Source: Chloroflexota bacterium (GTDB taxonomy: Bacteria > Chloroflexota > Limnocylindria > Limnocylindrales > CSP1-4). From it: a DNA stretch of 39,666 bases. Positions 17,521-26,139 of this stretch are shown here, piece by piece (the first letter of the stretch is position 1; every line of letters starts with the position of its first letter). The notes beneath the pieces were generated by a model. The model saw nothing but the letters and a program-made list of their open reading frames with translations, did no database searches and was not told the DNA's origin. Made by a program: the position numbers and the translations under genes. The stretch lies in contig PLMA01000018.1 of assembly GCA_003141455.1 (NCBI GenBank), positions 1-39,666 of the forward strand, given 5' to 3'.

Positions 17521-18738
17521 ATGAGCTACGCCGTGGGACCCATGTCGGTCGACTGGGAGGAGCGCATCGACCTGGGGCGCCTGAGGGCGCTCCGGGTGGA
17601 GGCCGTACAGCGGCGGCTCGATGAAGCGGGCATCGACGCGCTGCTTGTCTGGAAGAACGAGAACGTCCGGTATCTCACGTCGCTGCGTGCGCAGCTGATC
17701 GCCGGCAAGGATTCGTCCCTCAACGGCGCGCTGCTCACGCGCCAGCACCCTCCGGTTCTATTCTGCTCCGGTGGCGAGCTGGACAAGGCGCGCGCCGGCA
17801 TGCCGTGGCTCACGACGATCGTTCCGGTCCCCATCATGGAGCAGACCGAGCTCATCAGGGCGTTCGTGACGAAGACGCTGCCCTCGATGCTCCACGACCT
17901 CGGAGTCCGATCGGGCCGGCTCGGCATCGATCACGCCAGCTTCGCACTCATCGACGGGATCCGTCGCGAGCTGCCAGCCTTCGAGCTCGTCGACGGGGAC
18001 GCGGTGATGCTGGCGGCAAGGGCGCGCAAGTTCGATCAGGAGATCCAGCTCATCGAAGAAGCGTGTGCCATCGCCGACGCGGTCACCCACCGTGCGCTCA
18101 CCGAGGTCCGAGAGGGTCGTCGCGAGTGCGAGATCGCCGGCGACGCGATGCAGACTCTCTACTACCTCGGCGGCGAGCTCTCGCACGTCATCACTCCGTT
18201 CGTCGCCTCGGGCGAGCATATGGCGCCACCGCACCGCATCACAACGGACAAGCTCGTCCGCAACGGCGACGTGTGTTTCATTGACATCGGCGCGATGTGG
18301 AACGGCTACTTCGGCGATATCGGCCGCACCACGGTCGTCGGCAAGCCGAAGCCGGAGCAGCGGCGAGTCTACACCGCCGTGTACGAGGGGCTGATGGCCG
18401 GAATCGCGTGCATGCGGCCTGGCAACACGACCGGAGACGTTGCGGCGGCGATCAAGGCTGCGGTGTCGAAGCACGGCTTCGAGGATCGGCTGCTCAGTCT
18501 GTTCCTCGGACACGGCATTGGCATTGGCGCGAATGAGCCCCCGTATATTGGCGAAACCCTCCCCGGAGCGACCGACACCGTCCTCGAGCCGAACATGGTC
18601 TTCGCCATAGAGCCCCTGGTCTGGATTCCAGGAGTGCCTGGCGGCGCAGGGGTGAGGATCGAGGACATGGTCCAGGTCACGGCCACGGGCCCGCGCGTTC
18701 TTTCGCGAGTCGAGTACGACGAAACACTCCTGGCGTAA
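17521..18738 (+). CDS. M24-family metallopeptidase (Xaa-Pro peptidase-like)
   Basis: A 405-residue M24 peptidase with a creatinase N-terminal domain (about 15-160) and a catalytic domain with the full set of metal ligands: Asp255 (FIDIGA), Asp266 (FGDIGRT), His331 (GHGIGIG), Glu364 (AIEP) and Glu381 (RIEDM). It probably cleaves Xaa-Pro dipeptides or a related imide/amide bond with two metal ions. It is a paralogue of the protein at 7242-8480, which lacks the second Asp. It is the only sizeable intact plus-strand gene of the catabolic region and is divergent from the alcohol dehydrogenase. Start ATG 17521 is chosen for the GGGAGG just upstream; ATG 17401 would add an atypical N-terminus. Confidence 0.9.
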   Translation: MSYAVGPMSVDWEERIDLGRLRALRVEAVQRRLDEAGIDALLVWKNENVRYLTSLRAQLIAGKDSSLNGALLTRQHPPVLFCSGGELDKARAGMPWLTTIVPVPIMEQTELIRAFVTKTLPSMLHDLGVRSGRLGIDHASFALIDGIRRELPAFELVDGDAVMLAARARKFDQEIQLIEEACAIADAVTHRALTEVREGRRECEIAGDAMQTLYYLGGELSHVITPFVASGEHMAPPHRITTDKLVRNGDVCFIDIGAMWNGYFGDIGRTTVVGKPKPEQRRVYTAVYEGLMAGIACMRPGNTTGDVAAAIKAAVSKHGFEDRLLSLFLGHGIGIGANEPPYIGETLPGATDTVLEPNMVFAIEPLVWIPGVPGGAGVRIEDMVQVTATGPRVLSRVEYDETLLA

Positions 18739-18840
18739 CGCTACAGAATTGCCGTCATGGGTCGACGCGGTCTGGCAGTTGAGCGATGAGCGGGCTACCG
18801 CGAGGTACCACGCTCATCCGTCACTGCCCGACCGGCGAGA

Positions 18841-19772
18841 AGGCGCGTACGCATCCTTCTCGGCTATGACGGATCCCCGGAGGCTGAAGATGCCGCCCAA
18901 CTGATCGCGAGCATGCCGTGGCCGAACGGGACGCGCGTCCACATCATGGTGGTCGAGCCTGCGATCCCCGAAGATGTACGTGCTCGCGGTGGCCATCGCC
19001 CGGCGGAGGGTTTCGCTGCGACAGCGAGTCGAGGACTTCCGTCGACCGAGCAATTCGAAGGTCTTGTCTCGAGACTGGCGAGGGCGGGACTCGTGTACGA
19101 CGTCGTATCCGTGCCTGGCTGTCCGGCTGCGGTTGTTGCCTCGGCAGCCCGATCGCTCGGGACAGACCTGCTCGTTACCACGTCCCGCAACCGAGGGCTC
19201 ATCGCGCCGCTGCGCCGCGACCGCGTCGTCACGTATTTGGTGGACGCGGCACGGATGCCCGTTCTTGTGGCCCGATCGCCGCAGGTGCCCCGGATCCTTC
19301 TCGCCACCGATGGGTCCTCCAACGCCCCTCAGCGCGGAGAGCTTCCTGGCGACGCTCGCGATCGCGGCCCTGGCTCCTATCCGTGTAGTCAGCGTCGCCT
19401 TTGACATCCATCCGTGGTTCGGGAGCCTTTGCGCCGGGCATGTTCTGAGAGGCGGCCCCGCTATCCGCCGACCTCCAGGCAGAAGCGAACGAGGTGGCGG
19501 AGCGCGTCTCCGGTGATGCGGCGAGCCGCCTAAGGCAAGCCGGCGTCGACGCGGACAGCCAGACTCTGGTCGGCAATCCCGCGCGGGAGATCGCCCGCGC
19601 CGCAGAACGCCTGGGCGCCGACTTGTCGGCGCTTGGATCGCAAGGCACGAGCAACTCTTGCAGTTCCCGTCTCGGGAGCGTGACGAGGAAGGTCCTTGGC
19701 CACGTAGCCGCATCTGTGCTCGTGGTTCCCGCCAAAGACCGCATGTACGCTCCAACAACGGATGGCGCATGA
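18841..19772 (+). pseudogene. broken tandem universal stress protein (UspA) gene
   Basis: Two UspA domains can be read in sequence but in three different frames. The first runs from about 18841 (RRVRILLGYDGSPEAEDAA) to the start of the second domain (PRILLATDGSSNA, about 19290-19326). The frame then changes by +1 near 19325 (SAESFLATLAIAALAPIRVV) and by +1 again near 19450-19460 (ADLQAEANEVAERVSGDA). The last part, up to TGA 19770-19772, ends with the usual G-x9-GSVTRKVLGHVAASVLVV segment. No normal start codon precedes the first domain after the in-frame TGA near 18787. Total length (about 310 codons) fits a tandem Usp. It is either a decayed gene or, less likely, carries assembly errors. 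Confidence 0.8.
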
Positions 19773-19823
19773 TCGCCGTCCGCGCAAGCCCACCAACACG
19801 CGAACGTTGGCTCCGTGGACCGC

Positions 19824-19892
19824 TCAGCCAGTCGTGTACCCGCCATCGACGAGCAGCGCGTGTCCGGTAATGAAGGACGCGTCATCGGACGC
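19824..19892 (-). pseudogene. C-terminal SDR remnant
   Basis: About 22 codons ending in TGA 19824-19826 read ASDDASFITGHALLVDGGYT plus a short tail, the canonical C-terminus of classical SDR enzymes. Upstream the frame no longer resembles an SDR: the helix before the LASDDAS segment is absent. The remainder of the gene has been deleted, so this is a fragment rather than a small gene. Similar tails occur in the intact SDRs at 853 and 23043. Confidence 0.7.
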
Positions 19893-20048
19893 GCGATGTG
19901 GGATCTGATGAGAATGGTGGAACTGACGCTGGCCCGCGCCCCTAACTCGATGCGTTGGGGACGTCCGGGTCCTGACGTGGATGCGCCTGGCGTCGCCGCG
20001 TTGCAACGCCCAGGTTGGAACTCGAACGCCAGCAGGCCGTATGTCAGG

Positions 20049-21074
20049 TCAGCGGATACTCGGCTGTGCATGATGACTGCGAGCACGCAGAGGGAACTGG
20101 GGGTCCGTGTACCCGTAGGTTGACGCGTAGCCGGGCGGCACGAGGGAATCCAAGAAAGCCACGTCCTCCTCGTCGACCGCGTGATCGAGGGCCCCTAGAT
20201 ACTCCACCCATTGCTCGTAGGTCCGTGGACCGGCGAGGATTGACGTAATGAGGGAGTCCCACAGGAGCCAGTTGACCGCCCATTGTCCAGTCGTCATCCC
20301 GCGCGCCTCGGCGCGGGCGCGGATCTTCTCGACCAACTCCAGAGATTCGGGCCGCCACTCGGCCTGCACCATCCGCGCGTCCTTGCGGCCTGCCCGCGAG
20401 TCTGCCGGCGGCTCCTCACCAAGCCGGTACTTGCCCGTCAACACGCCGCGCGCGAGCGGGCTATACGGGACGACGCCAAGGCCGAAGTGCTCGGCGGCAG
20501 GCAAGAGGTCGACTTCGGGCTGGCGGTTCATTGCGTTGTAGTACGGCTGCAGAACAACCGGCGTGGGCATGGCAAGTTCCCGACAGAGCATCACGGCCTC
20601 CGCGAGACGCCAGCCTTGAAGGTTCGACAGGCCTAGATAGAGAACCTTGCCCTGCCGAATCAGCTCAGCGACGGTCTGGAGCGTCTCCTCCAGCGGCGTC
20701 GTACCATCGTCGCCGCGGTGCAGGTAGTAGACATCGATTCTGTCCGTGCGAAGCGCACGCAGTGACTTCTCCACCGAATCCCTAATGTGCCGGCGAGAGA
20801 TGCCATCGTCGTTCGGCCGATTGCTCGTCGCGAACCCAACCTTCGTCGCGATGACCCACCAGTCGCGATCACCTTGGAGAAGCTTGCCTAGCATCCGCTC
20901 GCTCTCGCCCTCTGCATACCAGTCGGCTGTGTCGATGAAGTTGATGCCAGAGTGCCGAGCGGAACCGATGATTCGTCGTGCTTCGCTCTCGTCCGTGCGT
21001 AGCCCGAACATCATCGCCCCGAGACAGATAGGCGAAACCATGAGGCCGCTACGGCCCAGAGATCGGTACTCCAT
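20049..21074 (-). CDS. aldo/keto reductase
   Basis: A 341-residue NADPH-dependent aldo/keto reductase, a TIM barrel reducing aldehydes or ketones. The catalytic tetrad is visible: Asp48 (FIDTADWY), Tyr53, Lys78 (IATKVG) and His119 (YYLHRGD). The N-terminus MEYRSLGRSGLMVSPICLG and the PYSPLARGVLTGKY segment are typical of the AKR11/12-like (YhdN/IolS) group. ATG 21074 is preferred over 21095 because GGGAG lies 7 nt upstream. It is an isolated intact gene between the broken Usp/SDR remnants and the IS256/IS481 remnants; its substrate and partners cannot be inferred. Confidence 0.9.
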   Translation of the reverse strand: MEYRSLGRSGLMVSPICLGAMMFGLRTDESEARRIIGSARHSGINFIDTADWYAEGESERMLGKLLQGDRDWWVIATKVGFATSNRPNDDGISRRHIRDSVEKSLRALRTDRIDVYYLHRGDDGTTPLEETLQTVAELIRQGKVLYLGLSNLQGWRLAEAVMLCRELAMPTPVVLQPYYNAMNRQPEVDLLPAAEHFGLGVVPYSPLARGVLTGKYRLGEEPPADSRAGRKDARMVQAEWRPESLELVEKIRARAEARGMTTGQWAVNWLLWDSLITSILAGPRTYEQWVEYLGALDHAVDEEDVAFLDSLVPPGYASTYGYTDPQFPLRARSHHAQPSIR

Positions 21075-21499
21075 CGCCTGCTCCCTTGACCACAACGAAG
21101 GACTGGCAGTAGGGTCGCGCCTTTAGGGGCCAATCTCACCGTGATGACGGCTCTGCCTCGGTCAGCGGCCCTCGGCACGATCCCGGTCTGATGACCACGA
21201 ATCCAGCCCCCTAGATCATGGCACCGCAACGCGACGGAGAGTATGTGCGACAGATCAAGCCAAGCCACGCCGTGTTGTACCGACAAGAGGGACGGAATGC
21301 CCAGCCACGCTTCCGCAGGGGGTTGGCATCGTGGACTCCGCCCAGCCGGCCGGCCTCGTCGGCATTGCAGCGCGTCTTGAGCACCTTCGCACAACGATCC
21401 AGCCCGCGTCTGCACGAGCCACGTCAGCTTCTTCAAGCGGCCCTGATTGAAGGTCAAGTCCCAGGACGTGCGTAACAACGCATCCTCGCGTCCGATCGA
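21075..21499. other. gap with no recognisable gene
   Basis: This 425-nt region lies between the aldo/keto reductase and the IS256 fragment. Short frames exist on both strands, but none shows family motifs or a plausible ribosome site. It may hold degraded sequence displaced by the adjacent insertion elements. Confidence 0.4.
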
Positions 21500-21865
21500 T
21501 CAACTCGCCATCAGCAACCCAGGCTCAACCTCCCTGTGCTCGACGACGGTGTCGATGAGAGCCATCGACTCGGGCCGGAAGTAGCGCCGGCCGTCCTGCC
21601 ACTCGTCGTCCTGCTCGGCGAGGATCATCCCGACCAGGCGGATCACGCTCGCCCGGGTCGGGAAGATCCCGACGACCGCGGTCCGGCGCTTGATCTCCTT
21701 GTTGAGCCTCTCGAGCGGGTTGGTGCTCCGGATCTGGCGGCGGTGGGTCTCGGGAAATGTGAGGTGAGCGAGGAGATCGGGCTCGGCATCAAGCAGGAGC
21801 CGAGCGACAGCTGGGAAGCGCGGTTCGAGCGAGTCGATGATCCCGCCGAACTGCTCGCGTGTCGT
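21500..21865 (-). pseudogene. 3' fragment of IS256-family (mutator) transposase
   Basis: About 121 codons ending with TGA at 21500-21502 match the C-terminus of IS256-type transposases: the diagnostic RSTNPLERLNKEIKRRT segment followed by GIFPTRASVIRLVG, then AEQDDEWQ and RRYFRPESM. The catalytic Asp residues and N-terminal part are missing; the frame begins abruptly at 21865, directly against the end of the IS481 copy, and an in-frame TGA (21866-21868) precedes it. It is a dead remnant, probably truncated when the IS481 element inserted or by a later deletion. Confidence 0.85.
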
Positions 21866-22870
21866 TCACCTCGACCTTGTTGACGAGGGCGGACATCGGA
21901 GTCTGGCCAGCGAGCCGGCGTGGGGACGTCGGCGATTGTAGGCGTCCACCCAGCCAGGTAGCGACTGAAGTCGCTCATCGTTGGAACGGAACGGTCTCGA
22001 GTAGGCCCACTCTCGCTGGAGTGTGCCGATGAACCGCTCGGCCTTGCCGTTGGTCTGGGGTCGACGGGGTCGGGTCCGCAGGTGAGCGATGCCGAGCTTA
22101 GCCAGGAGGGTTGCCAGGCTGGTCGAGTGCGTGTAGGTCCAGGCGTTGTCGGTCATGACCCTCTCGACCCGCACACCCTGGTCGGTGAAGAAGTCGATTG
22201 CCTCCTCGAAGAAGGACACGGTGCTAGCCGCGAGCTCGTTAGGTCGAACCGCGACATAGGCAACTCGGCTGGCATCGTCGATCGCCACGTGGAGGTAGTC
22301 GTAACCGACGCCCAGGTCCCGGCGTGCCCCGTCGCCGAGAACCCGGTGGCCACCTCCGGGAGGGACACGGCCCAGGCGCTTCACGTCGATGTGTATGAGC
22401 TCTCCTGGTCACTCCCGAACGTAGCGCACAGGTGTGCCAGTAAGGCGGTCGACATGTGCGAGGCGGCTCAAACCGTGGCGGCGCAGGACTCCATACACGG
22501 TCGAGCGTGAGTGCCCGAGAAGCGGACCCAGTCGGTGCGGGCCGACTCGAAGTCGTCGACGAGCCAGGATCATCCGACGGACCTCACGTTCTGAGAGCGC
22601 CCGAGGTCTGCGCAGAGGTCGAGCTGAGCGATCCTCCCAACCGGCCGGACCTTCGGTCCGGAAACGGCGCAGCCACTTATAGGCTGTCGCGCGACTCACC
22701 CCGAGCATTTCAGCGGCCGTGGCCGGGGGCCAGCCTTCGACAAGGGTCCGATCCACGAGAAGCCGTCTGCCGAACGGCGTCAGCTTGGCCGTACGATGAA
22801 GCGTGAGAGCCCTCCTTCGGTTGGAGCTTCGACAACCCCAAACCGAGCACGAGGGCTCTCGTCTTGTCAA
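21866..22870 (-). pseudogene. IS481-family transposase split by a nonsense codon
   Basis: A single IS481-type transposase is readable in one frame, except for a TGA stop at 22409-22411. The first part (to 22412) has the N-terminal HTH (AAEMLGVSRATAYKWLRRF). The second begins with PGELIHIDVKRLGRV (first catalytic Asp), then VMTDNAW (second Asp) and TNGKAERFIGTLQREW (Glu). The stop lies where relatives usually have Arg, so CGA to TGA is the simplest change. Near the 3' end a one-base shift is likely: another frame gives GQTPMSALVNKVEVND, the usual tail. A 10-bp inverted repeat (22805-22814 with 22851-22860) lies near the 5' end. GTTGAC followed by AG occurs near both ends reading inward (about 22869 and about 21882) and may mark imperfect terminal repeats. 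Confidence 0.85.
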
Positions 22871-23042
22871 CTATGTAAGTGGGAACGACAGCTAGTCGAC
22901 GCGTCCGACCGCGGGTGGAATACGCTGACTGCCTCGTCACCGTGGAGCGGCTCACGGTGTTGCAGTTGGCCTGGGGATGTAGAACTGCCGTGAAACCCGT
23001 CGCGGCCGCTTGGCTGCAACCGCAAACTGCGGAGGATTACCT

Positions 23043-23816
23043 TCAACGCGCGGTTCGTCCACCGTCTACTACGAGGGCGTGCCCTGTGACGTACGACGCG
23101 TCCGGCGAGGCCAGAAAGAGGATGGCATGAGCCTGCTCCTCGGGCGTGGAGATTCTGCCGATCGGATGGTCCGCCACGAGGTCCGCCATGGCCTGGCCGG
23201 GGTCCGGCTGAGCCGCCAGCCATTCTGCATTCATGGGCGTGGCGGTCGCTCCAGGGCAGATCGCGTTGACGCGGATGTGCTGGCCCGCGAGCTCGAGCGC
23301 CATGGTCGCAGTTAGGTTGATCACGCCGGCCTTGGAGGCAGCGTAGGCAGCATTTCCAGGAGCGCCAACGACTCCGTACGTCGAAGCAACGTTCACGATG
23401 GCCGCTCGCGATGAGCACCTAAGAAGCGGCACAGCAGCCTTGCTCACGAGGAACACACTCGTGAGGTTGATGGCCATGATGGCCTGCCAGTCCTGCAGAG
23501 AAGTCTCTTCGGCAGTCGCGGCGAAGGTGATGCCGGCGTTGTTCACGAGTACATCCAAACAGCCGAACTGCGCGCCAACGGTGTCGAGAAGAGCCCACAC
23601 CTCGCCTTCGGCAGACACGTCGGCCCGAATGAACTCGCATGTTCTTCCTTTGCCCTTGAGTTCGCTCTCAAGGGCGCGGCCTTCAGTTTCAGTGCGGCCA
23701 CAGAAGATCACAAATGCGCCAGCTGCGGCTAGCAACCTGACAACCATTGCCCCGATCCCACGTGTCCCACCCGTAACGAGCGCAACGCAACCGACGAAGG
23801 AACCTGTGGTCTCCAT
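23043..23816 (-). CDS. SDR-family NAD(P)-dependent oxidoreductase
   Basis: A 257-residue classical SDR with all landmarks: TGGTRGIG at residues 15-22, NNAG at 92-95, Ser145, Tyr158 and Lys162 (YAASK), and the C-terminal TGHALVVDGG. It is of normal length and intact, similar in layout to the SDR at 853-1626 but clearly divergent in sequence. It is on the same strand as the 2-hydroxyacid dehydrogenase upstream (177-nt gap) and lies just after the IS481 copy, with a 172-nt stretch of no recognisable content between. The substrate is unknown; the pairing with a hydroxyacid dehydrogenase mirrors the main catabolic cluster. Confidence 0.9.
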   Translation of the reverse strand: METTGSFVGCVALVTGGTRGIGAMVVRLLAAAGAFVIFCGRTETEGRALESELKGKGRTCEFIRADVSAEGEVWALLDTVGAQFGCLDVLVNNAGITFAATAEETSLQDWQAIMAINLTSVFLVSKAAVPLLRCSSRAAIVNVASTYGVVGAPGNAAYAASKAGVINLTATMALELAGQHIRVNAICPGATATPMNAEWLAAQPDPGQAMADLVADHPIGRISTPEEQAHAILFLASPDASYVTGHALVVDGGRTAR

Positions 23817-23992
23817 AACCGCCCGAAGTTAGCATGAGGCGTCGGGACTAGCTATGGCCCGCCCAACACAAGAGAATGCGCTTCGTTGTCACCGGTGACC
23901 AGGGAATAGCTTCACGAACCAGGAAGAGGCATGGCAACGGGGCAAGAGTCGCAATATGGGTCTATCACCGGTGCAGTGGCCCGGCCGCCCGG

Positions 23993-24934
23993 TCACATAA
24001 GCAGGTGGGGAGGCACCTCGTTCTCCAGTCGCTCACCGGCCGCGAACCGACGGATCTGATCGCTCACGAGGGCGTACGCGCGGGCGAGCGATTGGCGCGA
24101 GTTGCCGGCCACGTGCGGGCTGATCAGGACACCCGGCAGACGCCAGAGCGGGTGATCCGGAGGCAGCGGCTCGGGATCGGTCACGTCGAGGGCTGCGCGC
24201 AATCGACCGGTCCTCAGGGCGTCGACGAGGGCCGGTGTATCGACCGTCGCACCGCGCCCAGCGTTCACGAGGAGGGCACCGGGCTGCAGCTGTCCGAGCC
24301 GGCGGGCGTCCAGCAGTCCGACCGTTTCCGCAGTCAGCGGTAGCAAATCGATCAGGATGTCGGCGGAGGGGAGCACTTCGTCGAAGTCATCGAGCCCCAG
24401 GACTCCCTCCCGTCGCGTCCTGGCCACACCGACCACGTCGACGCCGAAGGGCCGCAGCCGCACTGCCACCGCGGAGCCGATCGATCCGAAGCCGACGATG
24501 ATGGCCCGCAGGCCGGCCAGCTCGTCGGGATGGAACGGGCGCCAGTCCGCCGTCATCTGGGCATCACGGGCCGTGATCAAGCCTCGCTGCATGGCGAGGA
24601 TCGCCCCCACGACCCACTCTGCCATCGGTTCGTCGTATGCACCCCGAGCGTTGCAGACGACGACCCCCGCGGGCACCCGCCCACGGAGCCAGTCCACGCC
24701 AGCGCTGAGCGTCTGGACGACCCGCAGGCGGGCCATCGCGCCGAACTCGGCCAGCACACGCTGCCTCGCCCAGTCGGCTGGGACGAGGAGCTCCACCCGG
24801 CGCAGGTCGGGCAACGGGCCCTGCTGGCGAGGCAGGAGGACGACCTCGACGTTAGCGGGAAGCTCGCCCACGTGGTGCCGCTCGGGTAGACAAACCACGA
24901 CCGCCTCACGTCCCTCCCGGCGTCCCTCGGTCAT
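23993..24934 (-). CDS. D-isomer-specific 2-hydroxyacid dehydrogenase (second copy)
   Basis: A 313-residue NAD-dependent D-2-hydroxyacid dehydrogenase. The Rossmann motif GFGSIG is at 148-153, catalytic Arg227 (NAGRGA), Glu255 (DPEPL) and His274 (SPHVAG). The frame is open upstream to 25192, but ATG 24934 is chosen: AGGAGGAAG lies about 9 nt before it and the extension has no family resemblance and runs through a repeated sequence. It is only distantly similar to the enzyme at 8518-9462 and belongs to the group with the shorter, divergent catalytic N-terminus (DWLRG, NARGAYDEPMAEW). It probably reduces a 2-oxoacid such as glyoxylate or hydroxypyruvate; specificity is not visible. Confidence 0.88.
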   Translation of the reverse strand: MTEGRREGREAVVVCLPERHHVGELPANVEVVLLPRQQGPLPDLRRVELLVPADWARQRVLAEFGAMARLRVVQTLSAGVDWLRGRVPAGVVVCNARGAYDEPMAEWVVGAILAMQRGLITARDAQMTADWRPFHPDELAGLRAIIVGFGSIGSAVAVRLRPFGVDVVGVARTRREGVLGLDDFDEVLPSADILIDLLPLTAETVGLLDARRLGQLQPGALLVNAGRGATVDTPALVDALRTGRLRAALDVTDPEPLPPDHPLWRLPGVLISPHVAGNSRQSLARAYALVSDQIRRFAAGERLENEVPPHLLM

Positions 24935-25065
24935 TCTTGCTTCCTCCTGCGAGTAGCCATCACCCCAGTGTGGCCAGTCTCCCAGAGACTCGCAGCCAGC
25001 GTCAATGTTGGGGTCGCAGCGGCTGCGCGCGGTGAGGTTTTCGAGCTGGCCGAGGTCCACGCAGA

Positions 25066-25128
25066 GAACCCAAACGAACCGAAGGCGACCGCACGGCCCT
25101 TCACCTTCTCGCTGCATCGTGAGCGTGC
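25066..25128. repeat. 63-bp direct repeat, copy A
   Basis: This 63-nt segment recurs at 25255-25317 in the same orientation with 6 mismatches by eye. Both copies lie in the 476-nt gap upstream of the 2-hydroxyacid dehydrogenase (24935-25410), which contains no other recognised gene. Read on the minus strand, each copy contains ATG CAG CGA GAG GGT and a short frame with residues CGRLR. Confidence 0.75.
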
Positions 25129-25254
25129 CGGCAGGGATTTGTTGACGGAGAGGGCCCACAAGGATCGACGGGCGCGGGGCTCTGTGCCTCAACAGCGCAG
25201 ATCCGCCTGAGAGGATCGTGCGTCGCCACAGCAGGACGTTGCGAGCCTACCAGG

Positions 25255-25317
25255 GAACCCTAACGAGCCGAAGGCGACCGCACGGCTCTTCACCCTCTCG
25301 CTGCATCGTGAGCACGC
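25255..25317. repeat. 63-bp direct repeat, copy B
   Basis: Second copy of the repeat at 25066-25128, offset by 189 nt. The longest identical cores are the 16-nt GAAGGCGACCGCACGG and the 18-nt TCTCGCTGCATCGTGAGC. The 126 nt between the copies shows no similarity to the repeat. Confidence 0.75.
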
Positions 25318-25410
25318 GAGATAGCTTCCACGATGGGCCTAGCCGGGGCGAACGCATGCTCAATCCGGTAGAGCAGCCGGATCGATACCAACTCACTCGT
25401 GCTCGCTCGT

Positions 25411-26139
25411 TCAGGGCTTCAGCCGAAGCTCGGCCCGGAATGTCGCCGCGTTGGGGGTCTCTTGGACCGTGAACCTCGCTTTCTCGGCCGCGCGGCGCGC
25501 TCCGATGCTGTCCGGCCGCAGGTCCGCGCCGATCCAGTCGAAGCCTTCGTCACGGGCCACCCGGACCAGGCGGAGGAGGAGCTCCGTTCCGAGGCCGATC
25601 CGCTGACAGCAGTCCTCCACAACGATCGCGAACTCGCCACCGTTCTCCGTGTGTCGCTTGCTGAGCCGCGCGACAGCGACGATCTCCGGAGCACCGTCAT
25701 CGTTCATTCGCTGGGCGACGAGCGCGATCTCCCGGTCGTAGTCGTTGAAGCACACCCGCACCAGCCGTTCGTGTGCGGTGCGCTCGAGTCCGAGCGCCGC
25801 GAGGTAGCGCGCCCTGACTGTCCCTTCGGACAGGCTGGAGTGGAAGCGGACGATGAGGGGCTCGTCCTCGGGTCGGATTGGTCTGACTTCGAATTCAGCC
25901 CCGTCGCTGGCCGTCCAGGAGCTGGCGTACTGGCGAGGGTATGGGCGGATGGCAAGGCGAGGCAGGTCGGCCTCTGTGAGGTCGACATCGTGCAAGACCA
26001 CCCGGGCGTCCAGCGCAATCAGCCGCTCCGGCGAGGCGAGCAGCGGGTTGATGTCGATCTCTCTGATCCATGGCTGTTCGGCCACGAGCTGGCCGAACCT
26101 GACCAGGACCAGCTCTAGCGCGCCCTGATCGATGGGCAT
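25411..26139 (-). CDS. GNAT acetyltransferase with ATP-grasp C-terminal stub; N-terminally truncated relative to family
   Basis: A 242-residue protein. Residues 1-50 match the last strands of an ADP-forming acyl-CoA synthetase ATP-grasp domain (FGQLVAEQPWIREIDINPLL, then LDARVVLHD). Residues about 82-235 form a GNAT acetyltransferase domain (VRPIRPEDEPLIVRF, then EFAIVVEDCCQRIGLGTELL containing the acetyl-CoA loop QRIGLG). This order is that of Pat-like proteins (ligase-CoA domains plus GNAT, about 900 residues) that acetylate acetyl-CoA synthetase and other proteins. About 650 residues are missing upstream, and no trace is found before 26139. The GNAT part looks intact, so either a truncated pseudogene or a functional stand-alone GNAT protein is possible; pseudogene is favoured because the start falls mid-domain. 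Confidence 0.75.
   Translation of the reverse strand: MPIDQGALELVLVRFGQLVAEQPWIREIDINPLLASPERLIALDARVVLHDVDLTEADLPRLAIRPYPRQYASSWTASDGAEFEVRPIRPEDEPLIVRFHSSLSEGTVRARYLAALGLERTAHERLVRVCFNDYDREIALVAQRMNDDGAPEIVAVARLSKRHTENGGEFAIVVEDCCQRIGLGTELLLRLVRVARDEGFDWIGADLRPDSIGARRAAEKARFTVQETPNAATFRAELRLKP

Noticed and set aside
21130..21499. Possible degraded gene on the minus strand ahead of the IS256 fragment
   Set aside because: Short frames gave no consistent family resemblance across more than a few residues, so no feature is claimed.
25066..25317. CRISPR array
   Set aside because: Only two imperfect 63-bp copies with a 126-nt spacer and no cas genes; this is not CRISPR architecture.
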